From Corynebacterium sp. ES2730-CONJ (lineage in GTDB: Bacteria > Actinomycetota > Actinomycetes > Mycobacteriales > Mycobacteriaceae): a stretch of 64,000 bases of DNA. The stretch's first letter is position 1. Each line of letters begins with the position of its first letter. The translations under genes and the position numbers were made by a program. The notes beneath the pieces were generated by a model. That model was not told where the DNA came from and ran no database searches. It saw only the letters and a list, made by a program, of their open reading frames with translations. The stretch is from contig NZ_JANUXZ010000001.1 of the NCBI RefSeq assembly GCF_024834055.1, forward strand, positions 186,001 through 250,000. Reading direction: 5' to 3'. Shown here piece by piece: positions 11,155 to 19,696 of this stretch.

Positions 11155-11864
11155 CTATTTAACTCTCCCACATTCAGCATGCTGGTCCAGGTCTACCTGG
11201 TTCTGTGAATCTGGATGGGTCAAATTTAAAAAGATGCACTCTATTCCCGCCGTGTCACTGTTGCAGGAGCTAACGATCACTGGCATTGTAGCGCTGAACG
11301 CTCCGAGAATTTCCATACGCTGCTGCCACAGCTTTATACTGCGCAATTGGTCACAACCGTCGACGACCGACAGTCGTGCCTGCGGCCTGGACATTAAAGC
11401 CAGCACTATTGTTAGTAGGAATCGCTGATACGGCTCCAAATCTCCTACTATCGTTCTACTGGCTCTCGTATCTGGAATGCAGTCCTCTCCTGTAACACCG
11501 CCGGCAAAGCCAAGCGCTGAGACTAAAAACTGATAATATGCGAGATCGTCGATGCTGTTGGGTGTGCGGCGATACCATGGCAGCTGCCAAGCCGCCTGCT
11601 CTCGCACCACACTGCGAACTGTCAAACTCAAGGACCCCCGCAAGTCCAATAGCAGAAAAGCGTTCCTGGAGTGAGCGTGAATATTGGAGAAAAAATAACA
11701 CCTCTTTTGGATTTCATGCGCCCAGCAAAAGTGAAGGAAAGGAGAGTTGATGCTCGTTTACGCGCTGTATAGGGGAATGTTGGCCCTCGATCCGGAACGC
11801 TAAAACCCGGGTACTCGTGTCCCGATTAGACTCTCAGCCTTCGGACAATCAAAAGCTCACCCAC
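11155..11864 (-). pseudogene. ABC-type ATP-binding protein partner of YhgE, decayed
   Basis: The remains sit two bases upstream of the yhgE remnant. The N-terminal frame reads GELLIVRRLRV, a TAA stop at 11826-11828, then a weakened P-loop region ending in RKRASTLLSFTFAGRMK. After an A6 tract (11690-11695) the frame changes to SLQERFSAIGLAGVLEF, and near 11610-11640 it changes again to LTVRSVVREQAAWQLPWYRR, running to the stop at 11155. The C-terminal part keeps the pattern of actinobacterial YhgE-linked ATPases (VVDGCDQLRS, then TMPVIVSSCN). The Walker A Gly-Lys is not recognisable. The GTG at 11864 is a guess for the ancestral start. One stop plus two frame changes make a functional product very unlikely. 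Confidence 0.72.
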
Positions 11865-12182
11865 TGTTTCTTCGACCTCTTCTGAAGCCTCACTTCTTGA
11901 CATATCAGCCACTAAGCCGCTGGTGTTGGGGTAATAAATTTGATCCCTCTAGCTAGTTTAATCCGATATTGCCGCACTGAAACCCACAAGGTCTGACCGC
12001 GTCTATAACCGGGACGGTAAGCAAACCATGCGCCCATAATTTTTCCAATCTCCGCCCTTCCACTTATTCTCTTTATTCTCTGTGACTTGAGCTGTTCCAC
12101 CCGCATCCGTAATGACGCCACCCGTTTCACCTATCGAACAATTTTCGACCCTTGCGGCAGTATTTTTAGTTACAGTCAAGAT
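11865..12182. other. Divergent intergenic region between the decayed ATPase and the HEPN-CBS gene
   Basis: About 320 bases without a supported gene. The right end holds a probable promoter for the HEPN-CBS gene: TACAGT at 12171-12176 lies six bases before its ATG. The left part would have held the promoter of the decayed transporter-like genes. Small open frames here have no coding character. Confidence 0.5.
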
Positions 12183-12902
12183 ATGGATTCCGCGACGACC
12201 GACTCCCACGTCCACCGTGCTTGGCCCTTCCTAGCAGCTTTCAATGATATCGAAAGCCTTTTGCGCGGTGAATTACAAGCCCCTCACCACGAAAGTTTTC
12301 GGCAACTTGTCTATGGTGCTGTTAAAGACAAATTACTAAGTAAAGATCAAGCTCAGATGCTGATCGATTTTGCCGAGCTTCGTAACGCCCTTGCGCACGG
12401 TGCCTATGATGAAGACTTCGAACCGATTGCCGAGCCCAATGAGAAAACGGTGCGCCAAATCGTCGCGCTACGGAAAATGCTACACACGACGCCTCCGGTA
12501 ATGCAGGTGCTGCCCCCACAAAAGGTCCGCATCTTCAAACCACATCATCCTATTGTCCAGCTGCTGAGTTCTCGTGTGAACAAGTACCCGATCTACAAAG
12601 GAGATATATTCCAGAGATTATTGATTCCCGCCGATATCATCGACTATTTGCGCGACAGTTCTTCGCAATGGACAATCCCTGAAACGCTGCGAGTTGAGGA
12701 CATAATAGCCCAGTCAGCCAAGCACCGACCTGTAGTTTTTCTTGATCAACTCGCTACGGTCCCCGAGGTTATCACAGCACTGAATACAATCGGTGAGTCC
12801 GAACGTCCGCAGGCGGTCATCATCACAGCTCATGGGCGGCGCGATGAGAAAGCGATACGTCTGATAACAGCAAGCGAAGCAATCCGCCTAGCGCAGAGCT
12901 AA
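12183..12902 (+). CDS. HEPN domain protein with C-terminal CBS-like region
   Basis: A 239-residue cytoplasmic protein. Residues 10-75 form a HEPN-like helical bundle with the signature FAELRNALAHG, an R-x4-H pattern typical of HEPN ribonuclease or nucleotide-binding folds. Residues 100-239 resemble a degenerate CBS pair: KVRIFKPHHPIVQLL, then YPIYKGDIFQRLLIPADIID, and finally VIITAHGRRDEKAIRLITAS. Proteins of this architecture occur in actinobacteria; their function is unknown to me. The ATG at 12183 was preferred over the in-frame ATG at 12087 because a TACAGT -10 element lies six bases before it and the upstream 32 residues look non-coding. sdaA follows after 39 bases. Confidence 0.72.
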   Translation: MDSATTDSHVHRAWPFLAAFNDIESLLRGELQAPHHESFRQLVYGAVKDKLLSKDQAQMLIDFAELRNALAHGAYDEDFEPIAEPNEKTVRQIVALRKMLHTTPPVMQVLPPQKVRIFKPHHPIVQLLSSRVNKYPIYKGDIFQRLLIPADIIDYLRDSSSQWTIPETLRVEDIIAQSAKHRPVVFLDQLATVPEVITALNTIGESERPQAVIITAHGRRDEKAIRLITASEAIRLAQS

Positions 12903-12941
12903 CGGTGCTCCTTTCCGTGCCATTTATTACGATCGCCAATT

Positions 12942-14297
12942 ATGACTATCAGCGTGAAGGATCTTTTCAGTATCGGGATTGGCCCGTCATCGTCCCATAC
13001 TGTCGGACCCATGCGGGCCGCTAAAATCTTTGCCGAAACCGCCGCCCTGCAACCTGGCGATCATGTGACGATCACTCTGTATGGCTCGCTTGCGGCTACC
13101 GGGAAGGGTCACGGGACCGACCGTGCCATACTTTTAGGTCTAGCAGGCTATGCCCCGGAAACTATATCCCCTCATACAACACCGGTATATGGAACCGCTA
13201 TTCCTGTAGACGGTAAGATCGCTGAAATCACGTATCACCTAGAGTTCTCACCCGTACCCCTCGCCGAACACCCCAACGCACTCACCTTCGCAACTGATGC
13301 GATCAGCCGTAGATATTTCTCGGTAGGTGGCGGCTTTGTTGTCAGCGCAGATGACCTCGGGATATCTCAGCGTTTAGCTAACACCGCCAGCTCCGCGAGC
13401 TCCCGAGAGCCTCATCCCTTTCATTCCGCACACGAGCTATTAAAACTGACACGGAGTATCCGGCTCCCGATTCCGGACATTATCGTAGCCAACGAAAGCG
13501 CTATCGATAACTCAGGCCTCGACGTCTGTGCCTATCTTGACCTGGTATGGCAACATATGCAAGAGTGCGTCCGCTCGGGTCTGACAACACGCGGGGTACT
13601 GCCAGGTGGATTGCATATTGCGCGCCGGGCGCCCGATCTTTATGCGCGTCTCACCACCCTTGAGGACGCAGAGCACCAGGATATTTTAGCGGGTATGGAA
13701 TGGCTCAACGTCTACGCTTTAGCTGTCAATGAGGAAAACGCAGTGGGCGGAAGAGTTGTGACTGCGCCCACCAACGGTGCCGCGGGTATCATCCCAGCAG
13801 TCATGCACTATATAAGAGATTTTCGGAAGCCGAGCAACCCCATGTGGCACCGCGACTTCCTCCTGACCACAGGAGCTATAGGGATAATAATCAAGAAAAA
13901 TGCCTCCATTTCCGGGGCCGAGGTTGGCTGCCAGGGAGAGGTTGGTTCTGCGGCTGCTATGGCGAGTGCCGGATTGGCCCAAGTTTTGGGCGCAAGCCCT
14001 TCACATATCGAAAATGCTGCCGAAATCGCACTTGAACATAATTTAGGTTTGACGTGCGATCCGGTAGGCGGCCTTGTACAAATCCCCTGTATCGAAAGAA
14101 ATGCAATTGCAGCTGTTAAGGCTGTCAATGCGGCGCGTCTGGCCCTGCTCGGCAGTGGTCTGCACCGAGTTTCACTCGACGATGTCATCCAAACAATGGC
14201 CGAAACCGGCCGCGATATGATGAGCAAATATAAAGAAACCTCCACGGGTGGTCTCGCAGTCACCCTAGGTTTGCCGGTCTCTCTAACCGAATGTTAG
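12942..14297 (+). CDS. sdaA: L-serine ammonia-lyase (iron-sulfur type, single chain)
   Basis: A 451-residue L-serine dehydratase that converts serine to pyruvate and ammonia using a 4Fe-4S cluster. The beta-like N-terminal domain begins [20 protein letters not shown]. The alpha-like domain contains [29 protein letters not shown] and [14 protein letters not shown], which supply the cluster cysteines. Length matches the fused form found in Gram-negative and coryneform bacteria. No clear Shine-Dalgarno sequence precedes the ATG. It could be expressed with the HEPN-CBS gene 39 bases upstream or from a promoter in that gap. It converges on hisS with only 28 bases between stops. Confidence 0.97.
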   Translation: MTISVKDLFSIGIGPSSSHTVGPMRAAKIFAETAALQPGDHVTITLYGSLAATGKGHGTDRAILLGLAGYAPETISPHTTPVYGTAIPVDGKIAEITYHLEFSPVPLAEHPNALTFATDAISRRYFSVGGGFVVSADDLGISQRLANTASSASSREPHPFHSAHELLKLTRSIRLPIPDIIVANESAIDNSGLDVCAYLDLVWQHMQECVRSGLTTRGVLPGGLHIARRAPDLYARLTTLEDAEHQDILAGMEWLNVYALAVNEENAVGGRVVTAPTNGAAGIIPAVMHYIRDFRKPSNPMWHRDFLLTTGAIGIIIKKNASISGAEVGCQGEVGSAAAMASAGLAQVLGASPSHIENAAEIALEHNLGLTCDPVGGLVQIPCIERNAIAAVKAVNAARLALLGSGLHRVSLDDVIQTMAETGRDMMSKYKETSTGGLAVTLGLPVSLTEC

Positions 14298-14325
14298 ACA
14301 GCGGCTGCGCCAGAGGGCTGATCCT

Positions 14326-15594
14326 TTATATATCGAGCACGTATTCAATCACCTTATTGCGGGCAACCTCGATCTGTTCGTGAGTTTTGAGGTTCTTCAC
14401 GCTCACCACCCCGGCTGCCAGCTCGGAATCGCCAATCACCACAGCGATCCGCGCCCCCGCACGATCTGCGCCCTTCATGGCCCCTTTCAGCCCGCGATCG
14501 CCGTAGGCCATATCCGCACTAATCCCCGCGGCACGCAGCTCATCGATAATTTTCACCATAGCGCTTTTCGCTTCGCCGCCTAAGGCGATGCCATATACTT
14601 CAACTTTACTATTATCGGTGAGGCTTCGGTTTTCCGCATCGAGCGCCAGCAGAGCTCTGTCAATTCCGAGACCGAAACCGATTCCGGAGAGGTCTTGACC
14701 TCCTAATTGTGACATCAGGCCATCATAGCGGCCCCCGCCCCCGATTCCGGACTGCGCACCCAGACCGTCGTGGACGAATTCAAAACAGGTCTTGGTATAA
14801 TAGTCTAAGCCGCGCACCATACGAGGATTGATTTCATAGTGCACCTCCAGGTCGTCGAGATGCCCCGTTAGTTTTTCGAAGTGGGCTTGGCTCTCGGCAG
14901 ACAGATAATCTAGCATCAGCGGAGCGTTATGAGTCATCTCTTGGACCTCTGCACGCTTATCATCTAAGACTCGCAGCGGATTTAATGCAGCACGGCGACG
15001 AGTTTCCTCATCGAGCGGTAAAGTGAACAAGAATTCTTGCAGCTTTTCACGGTATTGTGGTCGGCAATGGCGGTCACCCAAACTTGTCAACTCGAGGCGG
15101 TAGCCTGTGAGCCCGATGCTTCGGAAGCATCGATCAGCTAGCGCAATGACTTCGGCATCAAGGGCGGGATCGTCCACTCCAATAGCCTCAACGCCCATTT
15201 GTTGCAACTGCCTGTAGCGTCCGGCTTGCGGGCGCTCATAGCGGAAAAATGGCCCCTGATAGCAAAGTTTAACGGGAAGCTGTCCGCGATCCAGGTTATG
15301 CTCGATTACCGCGCGCATGACACCCGCCGTGCCCTCAGGGCGCAGGGTCACAGAGCGGTTTCCACGATCCGCGAAGGTATACATCTCCTTGGAGACCACA
15401 TCCGTTGATTCCCCTACACCGCGGGCGAAAAGTGAAGTTTCTTCAAAGATTGGCAACTCGATATGCTCAAATCCGGCGCGGTGGGCGTGGTTGAGAAATG
15501 TATCACGAACTGCTAAGAATTCACGCGATCGTGGGGGAATATAATCGGGGACGCCCTTAGGGGCGGAGATTTTGGAGAGCTTCTTTTCAGACAC
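14326..15594 (-). CDS. hisS: Histidine-tRNA ligase
   Basis: A 422-residue class II synthetase. It begins [14 protein letters not shown], the family's conserved opening. Motif 2 includes [15 protein letters not shown] and [19 protein letters not shown]; the histidine-binding loop is [14 protein letters not shown]; motif 3 is [17 protein letters not shown]-terminal anticodon-binding domain follows. The GTG at 15594 was chosen because AAGGTTG precedes it and the protein then starts like its relatives; the longer frame to 15657 would run into the upstream hydrolase gene. That gene ends 19 bases upstream, suggesting an operon. Confidence 0.96.
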   Translation of the reverse strand: MSEKKLSKISAPKGVPDYIPPRSREFLAVRDTFLNHAHRAGFEHIELPIFEETSLFARGVGESTDVVSKEMYTFADRGNRSVTLRPEGTAGVMRAVIEHNLDRGQLPVKLCYQGPFFRYERPQAGRYRQLQQMGVEAIGVDDPALDAEVIALADRCFRSIGLTGYRLELTSLGDRHCRPQYREKLQEFLFTLPLDEETRRRAALNPLRVLDDKRAEVQEMTHNAPLMLDYLSAESQAHFEKLTGHLDDLEVHYEINPRMVRGLDYYTKTCFEFVHDGLGAQSGIGGGGRYDGLMSQLGGQDLSGIGFGLGIDRALLALDAENRSLTDNSKVEVYGIALGGEAKSAMVKIIDELRAAGISADMAYGDRGLKGAMKGADRAGARIAVVIGDSELAAGVVSVKNLKTHEQIEVARNKVIEYVLDI

Positions 15595-15613
15595 GAATTT
15601 CAACCTTAGTGAG

Positions 15614-16261
15614 TTATGCGAATTTAGCAAGAAATGGATTTGAGCGTTTTTCTTCACGTATCGTGGTCAAAGCCCCGTGTCCGGGAAGCACATCGAGGGT
15701 ATCGTCCAGGGCCATCACTTCCTCCCTCAATGACTTCTCCATATCTGCTGGGGAAGAAGTAGGTAGATCAGTGCGTCCAATGGTTCCTTGGAACAGCACA
15801 TCTCCAGTAAAGACGACCTTTTTTCCAACCAGAAGTATGGATCCGGCTGTGTGCCCAGGCGCGTGACGAACACTCAGCACCTCCTCTCCGACATTCAAGG
15901 TATCTAAATGTCGGAGAGCCTGTAGATTTTTTACTTGAGGCATGTGGTGGGCTCGAAATAGCACGCGCGATTCGTCGCTGAGGCCGGCCCCACCGTCAAG
16001 CATAAAAGCGTCGTCAGGGTGAATATAGACCGGTATATTAAAGCGATTCCCCAGTTCGGCGGCGCTGCGAGTGTGATCGAGGTGCCCATGAGTGAGCACG
16101 ATACGCTCGGGATCTACTCGCTCAGTGCGACAGTGAGCTACTACTTTATCGATGGCATGCATACCTGGGTCGATAATTGTTGCCCGCCCCTCATACGTCA
16201 GAATATAGCAATTCGTTTGGTAGGGGCCCGTGGGGAATCCGAATATCTTCATGCCAACCAC
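15614..16261 (-). CDS. Metallo-beta-lactamase-fold hydrolase (glyoxalase II-like)
   Basis: A 215-residue MBL-fold protein with the zinc motif [15 protein letters not shown] at about residues 58-72, [15 protein letters not shown] for the next ligand, [17 protein letters not shown] containing the bridging Asp, and PGHGALTTI near the C-terminus. The set fits the glyoxalase II/YcbL subgroup, which hydrolyses thioesters, but the substrate cannot be read from sequence. The GTG at 16261 has AGGTG seven bases upstream; an ATG three codons later is equally compatible with family length. It sits directly upstream of hisS, an arrangement also known in other corynebacteria. Confidence 0.85.
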   Translation of the reverse strand: MVGMKIFGFPTGPYQTNCYILTYEGRATIIDPGMHAIDKVVAHCRTERVDPERIVLTHGHLDHTRSAAELGNRFNIPVYIHPDDAFMLDGGAGLSDESRVLFRAHHMPQVKNLQALRHLDTLNVGEEVLSVRHAPGHTAGSILLVGKKVVFTGDVLFQGTIGRTDLPTSSPADMEKSLREEVMALDDTLDVLPGHGALTTIREEKRSNPFLAKFA

Positions 16262-16316
16262 ATTAAAGCACCTGGAGGGCGGGCTCCAAGAAGTTTTGGG
16301 ATACGAACTCTAACTT

Positions 16317-16814
16317 TTAGCCCAGCACCGCAAGTGCCGCATCATAACTAGGCTCTTGCGCGATTTCTTCGACAAGCTCCACGTGGCGGACGATACCACT
16401 CTCATCAACCACGATGACCGCCCGGGCGAGCAAACCAGCGAGTGGAGAGCCAGCAAGAAGAACTCCCATATTTTTTCCGAAACTGGAGCGGAAACTCGAA
16501 ACAGTTTCGACCTTGTTAATGCCCTCTGCCCCGCAGAATCGAGATTGCGCGAAGGGAAGATCTGCCGAGATACAGAGGATGACTGTATTGTCCAGTTGCG
16601 AGGCTTTTTCATTGAAGACTCGAACCGATTGGGCACATACCCCCGTATCTACCGAGGGGAATATATTAAGTATAAGACGCTTGCCTTCAAAATCGGCATT
16701 CGTTACTTCGCTTAGGTCTCCTTTAACGAGCGCGAATGATGGTAGTTTGTCGCCGACCACCGGGAGGTCTCCGACTAGTGGAACTTCGTTTCCGTGGAAA
16801 TGTGTAGTACTCAT
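16317..16814 (-). CDS. tpx: Thiol peroxidase (Tpx, peroxiredoxin)
   Basis: A 165-residue atypical two-Cys peroxiredoxin that reduces lipid and hydrogen peroxides with thioredoxin. The peroxidatic Cys is in FPSVDTGVCAQSVRVFN at about residue 60 and the resolving Cys in ADLPFAQSRFCGAEG at about residue 94, the spacing expected for Tpx. The N-terminus MSTTHFHGNEVPLVG is typical, so the ATG at 16814 is preferred over a start seven codons upstream. The ribosome site is weak. Its stop is 55 bases from the start of the MBL hydrolase gene. Confidence 0.96.
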   Translation of the reverse strand: MSTTHFHGNEVPLVGDLPVVGDKLPSFALVKGDLSEVTNADFEGKRLILNIFPSVDTGVCAQSVRVFNEKASQLDNTVILCISADLPFAQSRFCGAEGINKVETVSSFRSSFGKNMGVLLAGSPLAGLLARAVIVVDESGIVRHVELVEEIAQEPSYDAALAVLG

Positions 16815-17024
16815 AGTCTTCAAGAGTAGCGCCACTTCACCGACTTCACCGTCGATAGGCTAAAGTCGTTGAACGGGGACGATATCGAATCAGTCCGTGG
16901 GCTTTTCCCTTGATCGTCTGATGAACTCTGTTCCCGCTTCACTCCCACCTTGGCAGTTGATGACCGACGGGGTGGGGGGCAGCCTGCTCCATCACTAGCA
17001 TACGTCGAAGATTAAGGAATTTTG

Positions 17025-17879
17025 GTGAGCGATAACAAACAACGTCGTGAAGAAGCACTACGCGATTTGGAGAAGGAGATTGCTTCGCGGGATCGAGCCG
17101 AGCGCCTTAAACCACTGGGATTGATTCTCACTGCAGCTTTAGCAATTGTGGTTATCATAGGCGGCGTTGTTCTCGCAGTGAAGTACACCGGTGATGACGC
17201 CAGCAATTCAGCGGCGGAGTCAATCGATCAAGAGGACTCTTTTGCAGCCGAACCTCTGACTCTAGCCCGCGCTGAGTCTCTGCAGGATACGGTAAGTTGC
17301 GACTACGCTGAGTCTGGTACTGCTGCAAAGAAGGTGAGCTTGCCAGATACATCCAATATCCAGGCAACTGGCACAGTATCTGCAACAATGACTACGAATA
17401 GCGGCGAGATCAATCTCGACCTCGATCGCTCGGTTTCCCCCTGCACGGTTAATGCCTTCACGCACTTAGCTTCAGAGGGTTATTTCAACGACACCGTCTG
17501 TCACCGTCTGACTACGTCTGAAGGCCTGAAAGTACTGCAGTGCGGTGACCCCACCGGAACTGGCACTGGTGGGCCTGGCTTTAGTTTCGCCAACGAGTAC
17601 CCCACCGACGAAGCGTCTGAGGATGCGGCAACTTTACCGGTGATCTATCCCCGCGGCACCATCGCAATGGCTAATTCAGGCCCTGATACCAATGGCTCGC
17701 AATTCTTCCTTAACTACGGCGATTCCACCCTCCCTCCCCAATACACCTACTTTGGCAAGATCGATGAAGCTGGTCTTAAGACCTTAGATGCTATCGCCAA
17801 GGAAGGTGTCGACGGCGACGCGATGGACGGTGCACCAGCCAAAGAAGTCAAGATTTCTAAGGTAACCGTGGGCTCTTAG
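17025..17879 (+). CDS. Membrane-anchored cyclophilin-type peptidyl-prolyl isomerase
   Basis: A 284-residue protein. Residues 1-30 are charged, 31-52 are a single membrane helix (LGLILTAALAIVVIIGGVVLAV), and the rest is extracytoplasmic. The cyclophilin domain begins about residue 118 (TMTTNSGEINLDLD) and includes CTVNAFTHLA, GGPGFSFANEY and the signature MANSGPDTNGSQFFLNY. It likely helps fold exported proteins on the outer face of the membrane. The GTG at 17025 has AAGGA seven bases upstream; a TTG one codon earlier is the alternative. Two cysteines in the linker and two in the catalytic region may be oxidised outside the cell. Confidence 0.93.
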   Translation: MSDNKQRREEALRDLEKEIASRDRAERLKPLGLILTAALAIVVIIGGVVLAVKYTGDDASNSAAESIDQEDSFAAEPLTLARAESLQDTVSCDYAESGTAAKKVSLPDTSNIQATGTVSATMTTNSGEINLDLDRSVSPCTVNAFTHLASEGYFNDTVCHRLTTSEGLKVLQCGDPTGTGTGGPGFSFANEYPTDEASEDAATLPVIYPRGTIAMANSGPDTNGSQFFLNYGDSTLPPQYTYFGKIDEAGLKTLDAIAKEGVDGDAMDGAPAKEVKISKVTVGS

Positions 17880-17903
17880 ATCTTCCGGGCCACCTACCCA
17901 GCG

Positions 17904-17947
17904 AAAATACCCGATGCTCGAGAATGACCTCTGGCATCGGGTATTTC
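17904..17947 (+). terminator. Rho-independent terminator after the cyclophilin gene
   Basis: A 13-base perfect inverted repeat, AAATACCCGATGC with GCATCGGGTATTT, separated by 16 bases, 25 bases after the stop. The A-rich and T-rich ends allow use in both directions. Confidence 0.85.
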
Positions 17948-18091
17948 CATATGCACAGGCTACGATCTTGGCTAGGGCCCTTGAAAAAACTGAAGAACTT
18001 CCCTATCTTGGTCACTGTAGGCGTATCTGGAATATTGACATCTTCAACGCCAGATTCACTTCACTTACTCTCATCTCGAAAGAAGGCTTTT

Positions 18092-18364
18092 ATGAAGCGC
18101 TTTTCCCGTTCCACTGTTGCTGCCCTGGCTCTGTCTGCAGCCATGATTGGTGGCGCGACTACCCCCGCTATCGCCGCTGAGGCCCCGAAGGATGACTCCT
18201 TCTTTGCTGGACTCGCCTTTATGTCCTCGGAAACCGATGCCAACGGCAATACCATCCCCAGCCCTGACAAGGTCAAGGATTTTATCAAAATGATCAGTGA
18301 TATCCTGCGCACCCTGGAATCTCTCACCAGCCTCGCCGGCAAAGCAAATAACCTATTTGGTTAA
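18092..18364 (+). CDS. Small exported protein 1 of a three-gene paralogous cluster
   Basis: A 90-residue protein of unknown function. Residues 1-29 are a Sec signal peptide: KR at the start, a hydrophobic core VAALALSAAMIGGA, and a likely cut after AIA. The mature part of about 60 residues carries TDANGNTIPSPDK and ends in an amphipathic helix (FIKMISDILRTLESL) and GKANNLFG. There are no cysteines. AGAAGGC lies before the ATG at 18092; a start far upstream at 17924 would run through the terminator and destroy the signal peptide. The DANGN motif and the C-terminal helix pattern recur in the next gene. Corynebacterial small porins or membrane-active peptides are possible comparisons, not an identification. 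Confidence 0.75.
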   Translation: MKRFSRSTVAALALSAAMIGGATTPAIAAEAPKDDSFFAGLAFMSSETDANGNTIPSPDKVKDFIKMISDILRTLESLTSLAGKANNLFG

Positions 18365-18442
18365 TGCGGGTTATCGCAAATGCGGTGACAGTTGCCCTTG
18401 AATGGGGGCAAGTTAAAAACACTCGAAGGGCGAAGTTAGAAA

Positions 18443-18470
18443 TTGACACAAGTTGTGAGACAATTACTGT
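18443..18470 (+). promoter_or_regulatory. Probable sigma-A type promoter for small exported protein 2
   Basis: TTGACA at 18443-18448, a 16-base spacer and TACTGT at 18465-18470, about 110 bases before the start codon. The perfect -35 is unusual for this genus and suggests strong expression with a long leader. Confidence 0.5.
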
Positions 18471-18581
18471 CACAAGCGAGAGGAAAATTTCTTCCGCCCG
18501 GCTTCATTCTTAGCATTGCTTTCACTCATGCTAAGATCAAAGCACTCAACACAGATCTACCCTCTTAATAAAAGGATAAGT

Positions 18582-18875
18582 ATGAAAATTATTCGCACCG
18601 CCGTGGCTTCCATTGCCACCGCTGCTCTGTTGACCACTGGAACCGCCGCTGTTTCCCAGGCTGCGACCACTACTTCAACCTCCACTGCCCCTGATTCACC
18701 TAAGCCAACCGGTGAGCGCTCATCCTCCGAGGACCTTCAGGCTGGTTCCCAGGATGCAAACGGCAATATCTCCGCCAAGAAGATTGGTGAATGGATCGGG
18801 GTTATCACCAGCGTCATCAGCGTTTTGGGTGCCCTGCTAGGCTTCCTCGCTAAGGCTCAGAAGCAACTTTTCTAA
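18582..18875 (+). CDS. Small exported protein 2 of a three-gene paralogous cluster
   Basis: A 97-residue protein with a signal peptide (MKIIRTAVASIATAALL, cut likely after SQA) and a Thr/Ser/Pro-rich segment of about 30 residues. QDANGNISAKK comes next, and the C-terminal helix is EWIGVITSVISVLGALLGF followed by AKAQKQLF. The helix is strongly hydrophobic with a cationic end, as in membrane-inserting peptides. AAAGGATAAGT precedes the ATG at 18582. It shares DANGN with protein 1 and WIG, S-x-LGAL-x-G and AKA with protein 3. It lies between a promoter-like sequence and a strong terminator, so it is probably its own transcript. No cysteines, no enzymatic motif; function unknown. Confidence 0.8.
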   Translation: MKIIRTAVASIATAALLTTGTAAVSQAATTTSTSTAPDSPKPTGERSSSEDLQAGSQDANGNISAKKIGEWIGVITSVISVLGALLGFLAKAQKQLF

Positions 18876-18917
18876 TTCGGTAACTACAGTAACGCCGTAG
18901 CTACGTACAGTTATTTT

Positions 18918-18953
18918 GACGAGTGGAATCTCTTTGCAGAGAATCCACTCGTC
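18918..18953 (+). terminator. Rho-independent terminator after small exported protein 2
   Basis: GACGAGTGGAATCTCT pairs with AGAGAATCCACTCGTC over a 4-base loop with one mismatch, followed by TCCTTGTTT. It isolates gene 2 from gene 3. Confidence 0.75.
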
Positions 18954-19113
18954 TCCTTGTTTCTACGTTTGCTAATGTCTTTAGCAGACCATCAGCTCTA
19001 TCAACTGATGTGATTCACGGCCGTCACTTTTACCGCCTTGGTTCTGAGACGGAACTGGGACGGCTGACGCAGGAAACATCATATACGCTCCACAAGAAAG
19101 CTCAGAAACAATC

Positions 19114-19641
19114 ATGAAAAAGTTAAAGCGGAACCTAGCCACAACCATCGCTTTGAGTATTGCGCTCAGCACCACCGTCTCGCCAGTCACCGCAGCAGAA
19201 CCTCCTGCTGTACCGACGACTAGCGCGCCGATGGCTTCTCCAGTGGAGACGTCCGTACAAATACCCGTAACCACCACTCCCTCCGCAAGTGCGTCAGAGA
19301 CCACCAGTGAGGTCCCACTCCCGGAGAAAACCTCCACAACTAAAGCCCCTTCTCCTACCATCGAACCTAAGCCTGAGAAACCGAGTAAAGAGGGCTCCAG
19401 CTTCAAAAACGTCCTCTTGGCTCTCATCAATGCCATCACTGGAGGTAATCTCTCCAATCTTCTCGGGCTGGGAGGAGATGCTAATAAGGGTGGCACTAAT
19501 AACGAAGCAACAGAGGATAAAGAGCCCCAAACCGACCTGGAAAAAGCCACCGCTTGGATCGGTATAGCGGCCACCATCTTTAGCGCTCTCGGGGCACTTT
19601 TTGGCCTGGTTGCTAAAGCTCGAGAATTATTGAAGATTTAA
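19114..19641 (+). CDS. Larger exported protein 3 of the paralogous cluster
   Basis: A 175-residue protein. It has a signal peptide (MKKLKRNLATTIALSIALS, cut likely after VTA) and a long Pro/Thr/Ser/Glu-rich region at about residues 28-92 that looks disordered and could span the cell wall. A short hydrophobic helix follows (FKNVLLALINAITGG), then a Gly/Asn linker and a C-terminal helix, ATAWIGIAATIFSALGALF, ending AKARELLKI. The last 28 residues align with protein 2 (WIG, S-x-LGAL-x-G, AKA). There is no LPXTG sorting signal and no cysteine. No good Shine-Dalgarno sequence is seen. Convergent with rel. I do not recognise the family. Confidence 0.78.
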   Translation: MKKLKRNLATTIALSIALSTTVSPVTAAEPPAVPTTSAPMASPVETSVQIPVTTTPSASASETTSEVPLPEKTSTTKAPSPTIEPKPEKPSKEGSSFKNVLLALINAITGGNLSNLLGLGGDANKGGTNNEATEDKEPQTDLEKATAWIGIAATIFSALGALFGLVAKARELLKI

Positions 19642-19654
19642 GCTAACAGCAAGG

Positions 19655-19687
19655 AACTGCACCTACCCGCACGAGGGAGGTGCAGTT
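19655..19687. terminator. Bidirectional terminator between exported protein 3 and rel
   Basis: AACTGCACCT pairs with AGGTGCAGTT across a 13-base loop. It lies between two convergent stops only 55 bases apart and is flanked by AAATTA on the right, so it may serve both genes. Confidence 0.7.
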
Positions 19688-19696
19688 AAATTATGT

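Noticed and set aside
17924-18364. Exported protein 1 extended upstream to 146 residues
   Set aside because: The upstream part overlaps a terminator and the extension would bury the signal peptide.
18981-19577. A 198-codon minus-strand frame opposite exported protein 3
   Set aside because: It is antisense to a protein with a convincing signal peptide and paralogous helix; its Val/Gly-rich composition reflects the Thr/Ser/Pro codons of the other strand.
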